A program made the position numbers and the translations under genes. DNA of 64,000 nucleotides from the NCBI RefSeq assembly GCF_024198215.1, contig NZ_JAKCFA010000014.1, forward strand, positions 1 to 64,000. Reading direction: 5' to 3'. This DNA is from Myxococcus qinghaiensis. GTDB lineage: Bacteria > Myxococcota > Myxococcia > Myxococcales > Myxococcaceae. Shown piece by piece: positions 46,559 to 55,162 of this stretch. The notes beneath the pieces are model-generated. The model saw only the letters and a program-made list of their open reading frames with translations. It did no database searches and was not told the origin of the DNA. Each line of letters starts with the position of its first letter. Position 1 is the stretch's first letter.

Positions 46559-47830
46559 TCACGCCTCCTTGCGAGCGCAGGCGGCGGCGCGCTCCAGGAG
46601 CAGGGCCTGTTCGCGCGCGTTGCGCGTGAGCGTGGCCGCCCGCTCGAACTCCTTCCGGGCCTCGTCGAAGCGGCCCAGCTTGCGCAGCAGGTCTCCGCGC
46701 ACGCTGGGCAGCAGGTGATAGTGGGCGAGCGAGGGCTCCGAGGTCAGCGTGTCCACCACCGCCAGTCCGGCGGCGGGGCCGTACGCCATCGACAGCGCCA
46801 CCGCGCGGTTCAGCTCCACGATGGGCGACGGGGTGAGCCGCCCGAGCACCGCGTACAGCGACGCGATGCGCGCCCAGTCCGTGTCCTCCGGCTGGCGCGC
46901 CCGGGCATGACACGCGGCGAGAGCGGCCTGCAGCGCATACGGCCCCTGCGCCCCCCCCAGCTTCTCCGCGCGCTCCAGCGCCGCGAGCCCGCGGCGGATG
47001 AGGAGCTGGTCCCAGAGCGCGCGGTTCTGCTCGAGCAGCAGCACGGGCTGGCCATTGGGCCCCACCCGGGCCCGCGAGCGCGACGCTTGAATCTCCATCA
47101 GCGCGACGAGCCCGTGGACCTCCGGCTCCTGGGACGCGAGCTCCGCGAGGATGCGCCCCAGTCGCAGCGCGTCCGCGCACAGCTCCGGCCGCATCCAGTC
47201 GTCGCCCGCCGTCGCGGAGTAGCCCTCGTTGAAGACCAGGTAGATGACCTCCAGCACCGACGACAGACGGACCGCGAGCTCCTCGCCCCGAGGCAGCTCG
47301 AAAGGCACCTTCTCCTCGGAGAGCGTGCGCTTCGCCCGGACGATGCGCTGGGCGACGGTGGTGGACGGCACCAGGAAGGCGCGCGCGATCTCCTCTGTCG
47401 TCAGGCCTCCGAGCAGCCGCAAGGTGAGCGCGACGCGAGCCTCCGTCGACAGGATGGGGTGGCAGGCGATGAACATCAGGCGCAGCAGGTCGTCGCCCAC
47501 CTCGTTGTCGAGCGCCGCGTCCAGGTCCGGCGCGCCGTACTCCTGGTCCGACTCCAGTTCGTGGCCCAGCTCCTCGTGCTTGCGCTCGACGCGCTTGCCC
47601 CGGCGAAGCTCATCGATGGCGCGCCGCTTGGCGGTGGCCATCAACCACGCACCCGGGTTGTCCGGGATGCCCGCCGTGGGCCAGCGCTCCAGCGCGGCGA
47701 CCAGCGCGTCCTGCGCGAACTCTTCGGCGAGCCCGACGTCGCGCACCATGCGCGCCAGACCGGCGATGAGCCGCGCGGACTCGATTCGCCAGACCGCTTC
47801 GATGGCACGATGTTTCTCGGAGACCGTCAC
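46559..47830 (-). CDS. ECF RNA polymerase sigma factor (ECF42-like) with C-terminal TPR-like domain
   Basis: 423 aa from GTG 47830. Sigma region 2 is at ~12-75 (ARLIAGLARMVRDVGLAEEFAQDALVAALERWP) and region 4 at ~125-185 (LTLRLLGGLTTEEIARAFLVPSTTVAQRIVRAKR). A ~220-residue helical C-terminal extension follows (LLLEQNRALWDQ...ACHARARQPEDTDWARIASLYAVLGRL), the architecture of ECF42 factors, which are genetically linked to DGPF/YCII proteins. A YCII protein lies at 49654-50010, separated here by rarA. The extension likely regulates activity; no anti-sigma gene is adjacent. Confidence 0.88.
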   Translation of the reverse strand: MTVSEKHRAIEAVWRIESARLIAGLARMVRDVGLAEEFAQDALVAALERWPTAGIPDNPGAWLMATAKRRAIDELRRGKRVERKHEELGHELESDQEYGAPDLDAALDNEVGDDLLRLMFIACHPILSTEARVALTLRLLGGLTTEEIARAFLVPSTTVAQRIVRAKRTLSEEKVPFELPRGEELAVRLSSVLEVIYLVFNEGYSATAGDDWMRPELCADALRLGRILAELASQEPEVHGLVALMEIQASRSRARVGPNGQPVLLLEQNRALWDQLLIRRGLAALERAEKLGGAQGPYALQAALAACHARARQPEDTDWARIASLYAVLGRLTPSPIVELNRAVALSMAYGPAAGLAVVDTLTSEPSLAHYHLLPSVRGDLLRKLGRFDEARKEFERAATLTRNAREQALLLERAAACARKEA

Positions 47831-48052
47831 GCGGCGGAATAGAGCACCCTCGTCCGGCGATGCAAGGACAGCCCGCGCCCGCGTGAAGAGAACGCACACG
47901 GGGCCGACAGGTGCTCAACGGCCACACTGTGCCGTGGGTTGCGAGGGGTGCCCACACGGACAAGCTTCCCGTTGACTTCCGCAAGCCTGCGACCGGCCTC
48001 GCCCACCGGCCCCGACATGCGGACGAGCGAGTCCGACAAGCACGTGGGGTGA

Positions 48053-49387
48053 CTACTCGTCCCGGCTGGCCTTGTCCTCGCGCCACCAGTGGCTCATGCG
48101 CTCGTGGATCTCCGCCTCGTAGCCCTCCTTGCTCGGGCGGTAGAAGACGGAGCGCTCCAGCGGCGGGGGCAGGTACGTCTGCCCCGGGGCGTAGTGGTCC
48201 TTGAAGTCCCAGGGCGGCGTGTAGCCCTTGCCGTGCCCCAGCTCCTTCATCAGGTCCGTGGGCGCGTTGCGCAACGGCAACGGCGGCGCCGCGTTGGGGT
48301 GCTCCTCCAGCGCGGCGAGCGCGGCGTTCATCGCGGCATAGGCGCGGTTGCTCTTGCGCGCGGTGGCCAGCAGGACGACGGCATGCGCGACGAACAGCCG
48401 CCCCTCCGGCATGCCCGTGGAGTGGAAGCCCTCCTCGCACGCGCGGACGATGGTGATGGCCTCCGGCATCGCCATGCCCACGTCCTCCACGGCGATGACC
48501 TTGAGCCTGCGCCACAGCGACACCACGTCTCCGGTCTGCAGCAGCTTCGCCGCCCAGAAGATGGCGCCCTGCGCGTTGGAGCCCCGGCAGGACTTCTGGA
48601 GCGCGCTCAGCAAGTCGTAGTGCTGGTCTCCGTCCTTGTCGTGCCGTGAGAGCCCCGTGCCCACCGCCTCGCGCGCGGTGTCCAGGGTGATTTCGCCGCC
48701 GTCCGCCGTCAGCCCCGCGGCCATCTCCAGCGCGCCCAGCGCCTTGCGCACGTCCCCTGCCCCGCCCCGGGCCAGCAGCGCGAGCGCGTCCTCGCCCACC
48801 GCCAGCCTGCGCTTGCCCAGCCCGCGCTTCTCGTCGGTGAGCGCCCGCTGGAGCGCGCCCTGGATGTCCGCGAGCGTCAGCTCCTGGAGCTGGAAGACAC
48901 GACACCGGCTGACGAGCGCGGGGCGCACCTCGAAGCTGACGTTCTCCGTCGTCGCGCCCAGCAGGACGAACAGGCCGCTCTCCACGTGCGGCAGCGCCTG
49001 CTCCTGAACGTTCTTCGCCCAGCGGTGGATTTCGTCGACGAAGAGCACCGTGCGGCGCGAGTACTGGTTGCGCGCGCGCTCGGCCTCCGCCACGACCTCG
49101 CGGATGCGCGGAATGCCGTCCGACACGGCCGACAGGATGACCAGCTCCGCGTCGACGCTGGAGGCCAGCATGCGCGCCAGCGTCGTCTTGCCCACGCCGG
49201 GCGGTCCCCAGAACAGCGAGGAGACAATCTGCTTGCGCTCCATCAGCCGCCGCAGCGGTCCTCCGGGGCCCAGCAGGTGGGACTGGCCGATGAACTCATC
49301 GGGCGTGCGTGGCCGCATCCGCTCCGCGAGGGGAGCGAAGCGATTCACGTCGACGGAGGCGGAGAAGAGGTCGGGGCCAGCGCTCAT
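48053..49387 (-). CDS. rarA: Replication-associated recombination protein A
   Basis: 444 aa AAA+ ATPase of the RarA/MgsA (WRNIP1) family, which acts at stalled replication forks. Walker A is GPPGVGKTT (~62-70), Walker B VLFVDEIHRW, and sensor ATTENVSFEVRPALVSRCRVF. The C-terminal tetramerisation domain carries the family stretches KVIAVEDVGMAMPEA and GTPPLPLRNAPT-type ends (ending with PPPLERSVFYRPSKEGYEAEI). Its position between the sigma factor and DGPF genes looks incidental. Confidence 0.95.
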   Translation of the reverse strand: MSAGPDLFSASVDVNRFAPLAERMRPRTPDEFIGQSHLLGPGGPLRRLMERKQIVSSLFWGPPGVGKTTLARMLASSVDAELVILSAVSDGIPRIREVVAEAERARNQYSRRTVLFVDEIHRWAKNVQEQALPHVESGLFVLLGATTENVSFEVRPALVSRCRVFQLQELTLADIQGALQRALTDEKRGLGKRRLAVGEDALALLARGGAGDVRKALGALEMAAGLTADGGEITLDTAREAVGTGLSRHDKDGDQHYDLLSALQKSCRGSNAQGAIFWAAKLLQTGDVVSLWRRLKVIAVEDVGMAMPEAITIVRACEEGFHSTGMPEGRLFVAHAVVLLATARKSNRAYAAMNAALAALEEHPNAAPPLPLRNAPTDLMKELGHGKGYTPPWDFKDHYAPGQTYLPPPLERSVFYRPSKEGYEAEIHERMSHWWREDKASRDE

Positions 49388-49653
49388 CGCCCCGGAAGCT
49401 CCCCTCTCCGACGCGCGCGGTCAACCACCGAGGCACACCCTGCGTGTCGCGCGGTCTTCTCTCACCCATGGTGCGACGGCGGTCCACCCCCGTCGGATAC
49501 CGGACAAGGAAATGCGGGCCGGTCCGCCCGAATGAAAAACGCACCGTGCGACTGGCGGCGAAGCGCTGGAGAGCGAGCAACCCCCCCCGCGGTGGCTCGA
49601 CGGCATGTCACGGGGCTGGCGTAGAGTCGCGGCTCTCAAAAGGAGGGAGCGCG

Positions 49654-50010
49654 ATGTCATTCATGCTGCTGATGATGGAGGCCCCGGGGAAGCGCCAGGC
49701 CCGGCCACTGGAAGAGGGCCAGGCCGCCTACGCTCGGATGATGGCCTTCCAGGAGAAGCTCCGGACCCAGGGCGTGCTCATCACGGGCGAGGCGCTCAAG
49801 TCCGACGACAACGCGGTACGCATCGAGAACCACGGCGGCAAGCGCACGGTGAGCGACGGCCCCTTCACCGAGTCGAAGGAAATCATCGGCGGCTTCTTCC
49901 TCCTCAACTGCAAGACGCGCGACGAGGCCCTGGAATATGCCCACGCGTGTCCCGCCAGCGAGTGGGGCATCGTCGAGCTGCGCGAAATCGCGAGCAGCTG
50001 TTACGAGTAG
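49654..50010 (+). CDS. YCII/DGPF-domain protein linked to the ECF42-like sigma factor
   Basis: 118 aa with a strong AGGAGGG. It begins MSFMLLMMEAPGKRQARP and contains the DGPF motif (VSDGPFTESKEIIGGFFLL), hallmark of the family whose genes are the usual targets of ECF42 sigma factors. These are small oligomeric cytosolic proteins; the catalytic role is unknown. It is divergent from rarA with 266 nt between, which should contain the sigma-specific promoter. A short downstream gap leads to a ThDP enzyme. Confidence 0.9.
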   Translation: MSFMLLMMEAPGKRQARPLEEGQAAYARMMAFQEKLRTQGVLITGEALKSDDNAVRIENHGGKRTVSDGPFTESKEIIGGFFLLNCKTRDEALEYAHACPASEWGIVELREIASSCYE

Positions 50011-50126
50011 GCCCTGGCGTCGTATGGACGCGGGCTTCCCTCCCGCGTCCGGGGCGACCAGCAGAGCGCCTGCCTCCTCGCTGGCTCGGGTTGTCTGGAG
50101 GCCTGGCGCCGCCCAGCTTCATCCCC

Positions 50127-51854
50127 ATGAGTCACTCCAGTGTGGCGGATGCGCTCGTCCAGACGCTCATCGACGCGGGTGCCGAGCGCATCTACGGCGT
50201 CGTCGGCGACAGCCTCAATCCCATCACCGACGCCGTGCGCCGCAGCCAGGGCAAGCTGCGCTGGGTCCACGTCCGGCACGAGGAGTCCGGGGCCTTCGCC
50301 GCCTCCGCCGAAGCGCAGCTCAGCGGCAAGCTCGCGGTGTGTGCGGGGAGCTGCGGCCCGGGCCACCTGCACCTCATCAACGGGCTCTATGACGCCCACC
50401 GCAGCTACGCCCCCGTGCTGGCGCTCGTCTCACACATCCCCAGCGACCAGATTGGCACCTCCTACTTCCAGGAGACGCACCCGGAGCTGCTCTTCCGCGA
50501 GTGCAGCCACTTCTGCGAGATGGTCTCCAACCCGAAGCAGACCCCTCGCCTGTTCCGGCTCGCGGCGCAGACGGCGCTGGCGAAAGGCGGCGTGTCCGCC
50601 GTGGTGCTTCCCGGAGACATCGCGGCGCTCGACGCCGGTGACGACGTCCCCTCCACCTTCTCCACCGTGCCCCCCGTGGTGCGCCCCGTCGACGCGGAGC
50701 TGGACAAGCTCGCCGAGCTGCTCAACTCCGCCTCGCGGGTGACGGTGTTCTGCGGCAGCGGCTGCAAGGGCGCCCACGCGGAGGTGCTCGCGCTGGCCAA
50801 GGCGCTCCAGGCCCCCGTCGGCCATGCATACCGGGGCAAGGAGTGGGTGGCGTACGACAACCCCTACGACGTGGGCATGACGGGCCTGCTCGGCTACGGC
50901 GCCGCGTATGAAGCCATGCACGCGTGCGACGTCCTGCTCCTGCTGGGCACGGACTTCCCCTACGACGCGTTCATGCCCGTGAAGCCCCAGATTGCCCAGG
51001 TGGACGTGCGGCCGGAGCACCTGGGACGCCGCTCGCGCCTGGACCTGGGCGTCTGCGGCGACGTCCGGGAGACGCTGCGCGCCCTGTTGCCCCGGCTGGA
51101 GCAGAAGGAGGACCGCCGACACCTGGAGAACGCCCTGGAGGAGCTGGCCAAGGCGCGGCACAAGCTGGACTCCCACGTGCGCAACGTCGGCTCGCACCGG
51201 CCGCTGCATCCGGAGTTCGTCGCCGCCATGCTCGACGAGGTGGCCGCCGACAACGCCGTCTTCACCGTGGACACGGGCATGTGCAACGTGTGGTCCGCCC
51301 GCTACCTGCGCGCGACGGCCGAGCGGCGCATCATCGGCTCCTTCACGCACGGCTCCATGGCCAACGCGCTGCCGCAGGCCATTGGCGCACAGCTCCTGTA
51401 CCCGGACCGGCAGGTCATCTCCATGTCCGGAGACGGCGGCTTCTCCATGCTGATGGGCGACTTCCTCACCCTGGCGCAGTACGACCTGCCCGTGAAGGTC
51501 GTCATCTTCAACAACAGCTCGCTGGGCATGGTGAAGCTGGAGATGCAGGTGTCGGGCTATCCGGACACGGAGACGGACCTGGTGAACCCGAACTTCGCGA
51601 AGCTGGCGGAGGCCATGGGCGTCATGGGACAGCGCGTGGAGGCCCCCGGTGACGTGCGCGGCGCCTTCGAGCGCGCCCTCTCCCACCCGGGGCCCGCCCT
51701 GGTCGACGTCGTCACGGACCCGCACGCGCTCTCCATGCCGCCTCGAATCACCGCGAAGCAGGTGGCGGGCTTCGCCCTGGCGATGACCAAGCTCGTCTTC
51801 TCCGGCGAGGGCGGCGAGGTGCTGGACACGGTGAATGCCCAGGTCCGCCACTGA
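50127..51854 (+). CDS. ThDP-dependent pyruvate dehydrogenase (quinone)/pyruvate oxidase family
   Basis: 575 aa similar in design to PoxB, which decarboxylates pyruvate to acetate using ThDP and FAD. N-terminal ThDP-binding half has RIYGVVGDSLNPITDAV and the catalytic Glu in VHVRHEESGAFAASA. C-terminal ThDP motif is MSGDGGFSMLMGDFLTLAQYDLPVKVVIFNNSSLGM (GDG...NN). The C-terminus ends QVRH without a clear amphipathic lipid-binding helix as in E. coli PoxB. It follows the DGPF gene by 116 nt on the same strand and may share its regulation; the physiological substrate is inferred. Confidence 0.85.
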   Translation: MSHSSVADALVQTLIDAGAERIYGVVGDSLNPITDAVRRSQGKLRWVHVRHEESGAFAASAEAQLSGKLAVCAGSCGPGHLHLINGLYDAHRSYAPVLALVSHIPSDQIGTSYFQETHPELLFRECSHFCEMVSNPKQTPRLFRLAAQTALAKGGVSAVVLPGDIAALDAGDDVPSTFSTVPPVVRPVDAELDKLAELLNSASRVTVFCGSGCKGAHAEVLALAKALQAPVGHAYRGKEWVAYDNPYDVGMTGLLGYGAAYEAMHACDVLLLLGTDFPYDAFMPVKPQIAQVDVRPEHLGRRSRLDLGVCGDVRETLRALLPRLEQKEDRRHLENALEELAKARHKLDSHVRNVGSHRPLHPEFVAAMLDEVAADNAVFTVDTGMCNVWSARYLRATAERRIIGSFTHGSMANALPQAIGAQLLYPDRQVISMSGDGGFSMLMGDFLTLAQYDLPVKVVIFNNSSLGMVKLEMQVSGYPDTETDLVNPNFAKLAEAMGVMGQRVEAPGDVRGAFERALSHPGPALVDVVTDPHALSMPPRITAKQVAGFALAMTKLVFSGEGGEVLDTVNAQVRH

Positions 51855-51859
51855 GCGCT

Positions 51860-52321
51860 TCACTCCAGGGTGGCCAGGAACTCCGCGCCGTTCGCCTCGC
51901 ACCACTGTCGGTATGTCTCCAGCCGGGCCGCGGAGCCGACGCTCCGGGTGACGCGGCCCTCGGCGTCCAGGTACTCGACCGCGCCCCGCACGTTGATGAG
52001 AATCACCACCGGTTCCTCACCGATGACCCGCCAGCTGTCGGTGTTGCCCGCGGGCTCGTAGACGTAGCCGCCAGGCCCCACCACGTCGCCGGTGTCGAGC
52101 AGCTCGCGCTTCCCCGAGAGGTTGAAGGCGTGCACCTCTCCCGTGTGCCGGTGGCGGGGAATGACGGTGCCGGGCTCCAGCCGGAAGAGGTACATCCAGC
52201 CGGCGTCATCCTTGAAGAAGCGCAGCGGCTTGAAGGAGAGGCCGGGCGGGCCCATCGGCACCCAGGACATGCGCTCGGGGTCGACGGGGAGGGAAGCAAG
52301 CAGCGGCGTGGCGTGGCTCAT
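51860..52321 (-). CDS. Cupin-domain protein
   Basis: 153 aa with one cupin barrel: motif 1 PRHRHTGEVHAFNLSG (two His, Glu, His-like metal ligands) and motif 2 GDVVGPGGYVYEPAGNTDSW. It resembles the ChrR/2,4'-dihydroxyacetophenone dioxygenase type of small cupins. A metal-dependent oxygenase or sensor role is likely. The start is ATG 52321, and the gene is divergent from the MocR regulator at 52416, which may control it. Confidence 0.8.
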   Translation of the reverse strand: MSHATPLLASLPVDPERMSWVPMGPPGLSFKPLRFFKDDAGWMYLFRLEPGTVIPRHRHTGEVHAFNLSGKRELLDTGDVVGPGGYVYEPAGNTDSWRVIGEEPVVILINVRGAVEYLDAEGRVTRSVGSAARLETYRQWCEANGAEFLATLE

Positions 52322-52415
52322 GGGGCTCCAGGGCGCGGTTGAGAAGTGCCCCCAGGGTGCTCCACCCCTGGCCCTCCGACAGGTCCAGGTTTGACGAATC
52401 TCATTGGGCCAATCT

Positions 52416-53858
52416 ATGGACGGCCCTGGCATGGACCTTCACGTCGACCTCAAGGACCGCAGGGACCTGGCGGGGCAGATATATCGGGGCCTTCGGGCGC
52501 AGATGCTCGACGGTCGCCTGCGCGGCGGAGAGCGGATGCCGCCCACGCGCGAGCTGGCCCGGCGGCTGGGCGTGTCGCGCAACACCGTGAGCGTCGCCTA
52601 CGAGTGGCTCACCGCGGAGGGCCTGCTCGCGGGACGCACCCGGGCCGGCAGCTTCGTCCAGGCGCCGCCTCGGGAGCGCACTCCCCGAGGCAGGGCCTCC
52701 ACCGGCGTGAAGCTTCGCCCTCGCGCCCTCTGGAGCGAGCTGCCCACCCCTCGCCCGCCCGAGCCCCCTGCCCGCCATGACTTCCGCGTCGGCATCCCCG
52801 ACGCCGCGCTGTTCCCTTTCGAGGCCTGGCGCCGGCTGATGGCGAGGCAGCTCCGTGCCTCGGCGATGACTGCGGCCTACGCGGACCCGTCCGGACACCC
52901 CGAGCTGAGAGAGGCCGTAGCGCGCCACATCGGCGTGTCCCGAGGCGTGCGCGCCGACGCCACGGACGTGCTCATCACCCACGGTGCCCAGCAGGCGCTC
53001 GACCTCATCGGGCGCGTCCTGCTGGAGCCCGGGGACTGCGTCGCCGTGGAGGAGCCGGGCTACCCGCCCGCCCGCCTGTTGTTCCAGTCGCTCGGGGCGC
53101 GCGTCGTGCCCGTGCCCGTCGACGCGGAGGGGCTCGACGTGGGCGCGCTGCCGGACGACGCACGGCTCGTCTACGTCACGCCGTCCCACCAGTTTCCGCT
53201 CGGTATCGCGATGTCACCGGCGCGAAGACGGGCCCTGCTCGACTGGGCCCGCCAGCGAGACGCGGTGGTCATCGAGGATGACTACGACAGCGAGTTCCGC
53301 TTCGGCGGCCGGCCGCTGGAGACGCTCCACTCCCTGGACCGCTCCGGGCGCGTGCTCTACGTCGGCTCGTTCTCCAAGGTGCTGCTCCCCTCGCTGCGCC
53401 TGGGCTTCCTCGTCGCGCCGCCTTCACTCCAGCGGGCGCTGGGCCTGGCGAAGCAGGTGACGGACTCGCACAGCCAGCTCCCCGCCCAGGCAGTCCTCGC
53501 GCGCTTCATCGACACCGGCATGCTGACCCGTCACCTGCGCAAGACGCGACGCGAGTATGAACTCCGGCACGCGCGACTCACCGAAGGGCTCGCGCGTTAC
53601 TTCGGCTCCGGGCTGCGCCTGCTGCCCTCCGTCGCGGGCCTGCACGTGAGCGCGACCTTCGCGCGGGGCGGCGCACGGCTGGAGAGGACGCTCACCGGGC
53701 AGGCACGGGCCGCGGGCATTGGCGTGGAGGCGCTCTCCCCCTACTTCGCCGGCACGCCGACGCGCCATGGCTGGGTGCTGGGCTACGGCGCGCTCACGTT
53801 GGACGGCATCGACGAGGGGCTCCGCCGCCTGCGCGCCAGTGTCGCCGGCACGCTTTGA
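52416..53858 (+). CDS. MocR/PdxR-family regulator (GntR winged helix fused to aminotransferase fold)
   Basis: 480 aa from ATG 52416 (TTG 52404 or ATG 52431 are alternatives). The N-terminal GntR helix-turn-helix (RMPPTRELARRLGVSRNTVSVAYEWLTAEGLL) is fused to a class I aminotransferase domain that binds PLP: IEDDYDSEFRFGG and the Schiff-base Lys in VGSFSKVLLPSLRLGF. MocR proteins control vitamin B6, GABA or taurine genes; here the divergent cupin gene is the nearest candidate target. Full length for the family. Confidence 0.9.
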   Translation: MDGPGMDLHVDLKDRRDLAGQIYRGLRAQMLDGRLRGGERMPPTRELARRLGVSRNTVSVAYEWLTAEGLLAGRTRAGSFVQAPPRERTPRGRASTGVKLRPRALWSELPTPRPPEPPARHDFRVGIPDAALFPFEAWRRLMARQLRASAMTAAYADPSGHPELREAVARHIGVSRGVRADATDVLITHGAQQALDLIGRVLLEPGDCVAVEEPGYPPARLLFQSLGARVVPVPVDAEGLDVGALPDDARLVYVTPSHQFPLGIAMSPARRRALLDWARQRDAVVIEDDYDSEFRFGGRPLETLHSLDRSGRVLYVGSFSKVLLPSLRLGFLVAPPSLQRALGLAKQVTDSHSQLPAQAVLARFIDTGMLTRHLRKTRREYELRHARLTEGLARYFGSGLRLLPSVAGLHVSATFARGGARLERTLTGQARAAGIGVEALSPYFAGTPTRHGWVLGYGALTLDGIDEGLRRLRASVAGTL

Positions 53859-53881
53859 GTCCCCGAGCGCTCCAACGCGAC

Positions 53882-54265
53882 TCAGCCCCAGACAGTGGGT
53901 GGCGGGCCCTGGTCCGGGTTCTTCATCTTCACGATGCAGAAGCGGTGGCCCGTGGGCGCCTCCATCACCCACCAGCGCTTCACCCAGCCGATGCGCCTGG
54001 CGCCCAGCGCTTCCAGGCGCGCGGCCTCCGCGTCCTGGTCATCCGCCTCGATGTCCAGGTGGACACGCGAGGGGTGGGAGACCTTCTGCACCTCGATGTT
54101 CAGCCCCGCGGGAGCGTTCTGGAGGCCCACGTATTCGGCGGGGCCCTCGACCTCGAGCTCGCCCACGCCAAGGCCCAGCGCCTGGCTCCAGAAGGTGGCG
54201 GCGGTGCGCACGTCCCCGGTCTCACAATCGATGATGAAGCCCGCGAGTCGGCTGCGATGCGACAT
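53882..54265 (-). CDS. VOC-superfamily (glyoxalase-like) protein
   Basis: 127 aa, AGGAGG just upstream of ATG 54265. Two beta-alpha-beta-beta-beta motifs as in glyoxalase/bleomycin-resistance folds: GFIIDCETGDVRTAATFWSQALGLGVGE in the first half and RVHLDIEADDQDAEAARLEALGARRIGW in the second, ending at a metal-ligand-like HRFCIVK. The function is unknown. It is convergent with the MocR gene. Confidence 0.85.
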   Translation of the reverse strand: MSHRSRLAGFIIDCETGDVRTAATFWSQALGLGVGELEVEGPAEYVGLQNAPAGLNIEVQKVSHPSRVHLDIEADDQDAEAARLEALGARRIGWVKRWWVMEAPTGHRFCIVKMKNPDQGPPPTVWG

Positions 54266-54378
54266 GACATCCTCCTCATGACGAAAGCCCCTGCAATCTG
54301 ACGATGTCCCGAGCATCGGTCTACCCCCAGGGCTCGAATCCCCTTTCACCGGGCCCCCAGCCCCCTTGGAATAGATTC

Positions 54379-54978
54379 ATGGGCCCTCAGGTCTTTCTCA
54401 CGGCGCTGCTCGCCGCGACGCTCACCGCCGTGCCGCCGTGGTGGTTCGCGCGACGCCGTCCCGGCTACAGCCACCTGCGCCACACCATCAGCGAGCTGGG
54501 CGCGTCAGGGGCCCCCGAGGCGAAGCGGGTGGCGTGGCTCGGCTTCGCGCCCGCGGGGCTCGCTGTCATGGGCTTCGCCGCCGTGCTGAACGCGCGGCTC
54601 GCGTCGGAGGGTGAATCCATCACCGGGCTGGTGCTGCTGTCGCTCCTGGGCGTCAGCTACGTGGGCGCGGCGGTGTTCCCCTGCGACGAGGGCGCGCCAT
54701 TCTGGGGCACGTGGAAGAACCAGATGCACAACCTGGTCGCCGGCCTGGGCTACTTCGGCGCGGGCGGCGGCCTCACCGAGCTGCAGCGCGTGTTCGAGGA
54801 CCTGCCCGCGCTGGCGTCCCTCTCCACACCGACGGGCGCGGTGGGCAAGCTCGTCCTCCTGGGCATGGTCGCGCTGTCCTTCGAGTCCCCCGTGCGCGGG
54901 CTGATTCAGCGAACGGTGGAGGCGCTCGTGTTCGGCTGGATGCTGCTGGTGGGCCTGTGGCTGATGCTCGCCCACTGA
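54379..54978 (+). CDS. DUF998 family membrane protein
   Basis: 199 aa with six hydrophobic helices. RPGYSHLRHTISELGASGAPEA near the N-terminus and VFPCDEGAPFWGTWKNQMHNLVAG in the middle match DUF998, small integral membrane proteins of unknown function. Start ATG 54379; the frame is open 75 nt further upstream. Confidence 0.78.
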   Translation: MGPQVFLTALLAATLTAVPPWWFARRRPGYSHLRHTISELGASGAPEAKRVAWLGFAPAGLAVMGFAAVLNARLASEGESITGLVLLSLLGVSYVGAAVFPCDEGAPFWGTWKNQMHNLVAGLGYFGAGGGLTELQRVFEDLPALASLSTPTGAVGKLVLLGMVALSFESPVRGLIQRTVEALVFGWMLLVGLWLMLAH

Positions 54979-55162
54979 GCACGCCGCTCGTACCCGAGGG
55001 AGGGGCGGGCACGCGGCGGAATGTTCCGGAGGTCCACGGTCTCGGTCCGCGCCGTCCGCTCGTGGACCCCGCCCGGGCCGAAAGCCCCAGGGCCCCTGCC
55101 CAACTCCGTCCGTCGTCACCAGTTCCCATGGTGATTGATGAGCGGAGTCATGGGGGGCGTGC

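Noticed and set aside
54325-54360. tRNA T-arm-like GGGCTCGAATCCCC
   Set aside because: No acceptor, D or anticodon arms around it, and the loop does not begin TTC; no tRNA genes were seen in the window.
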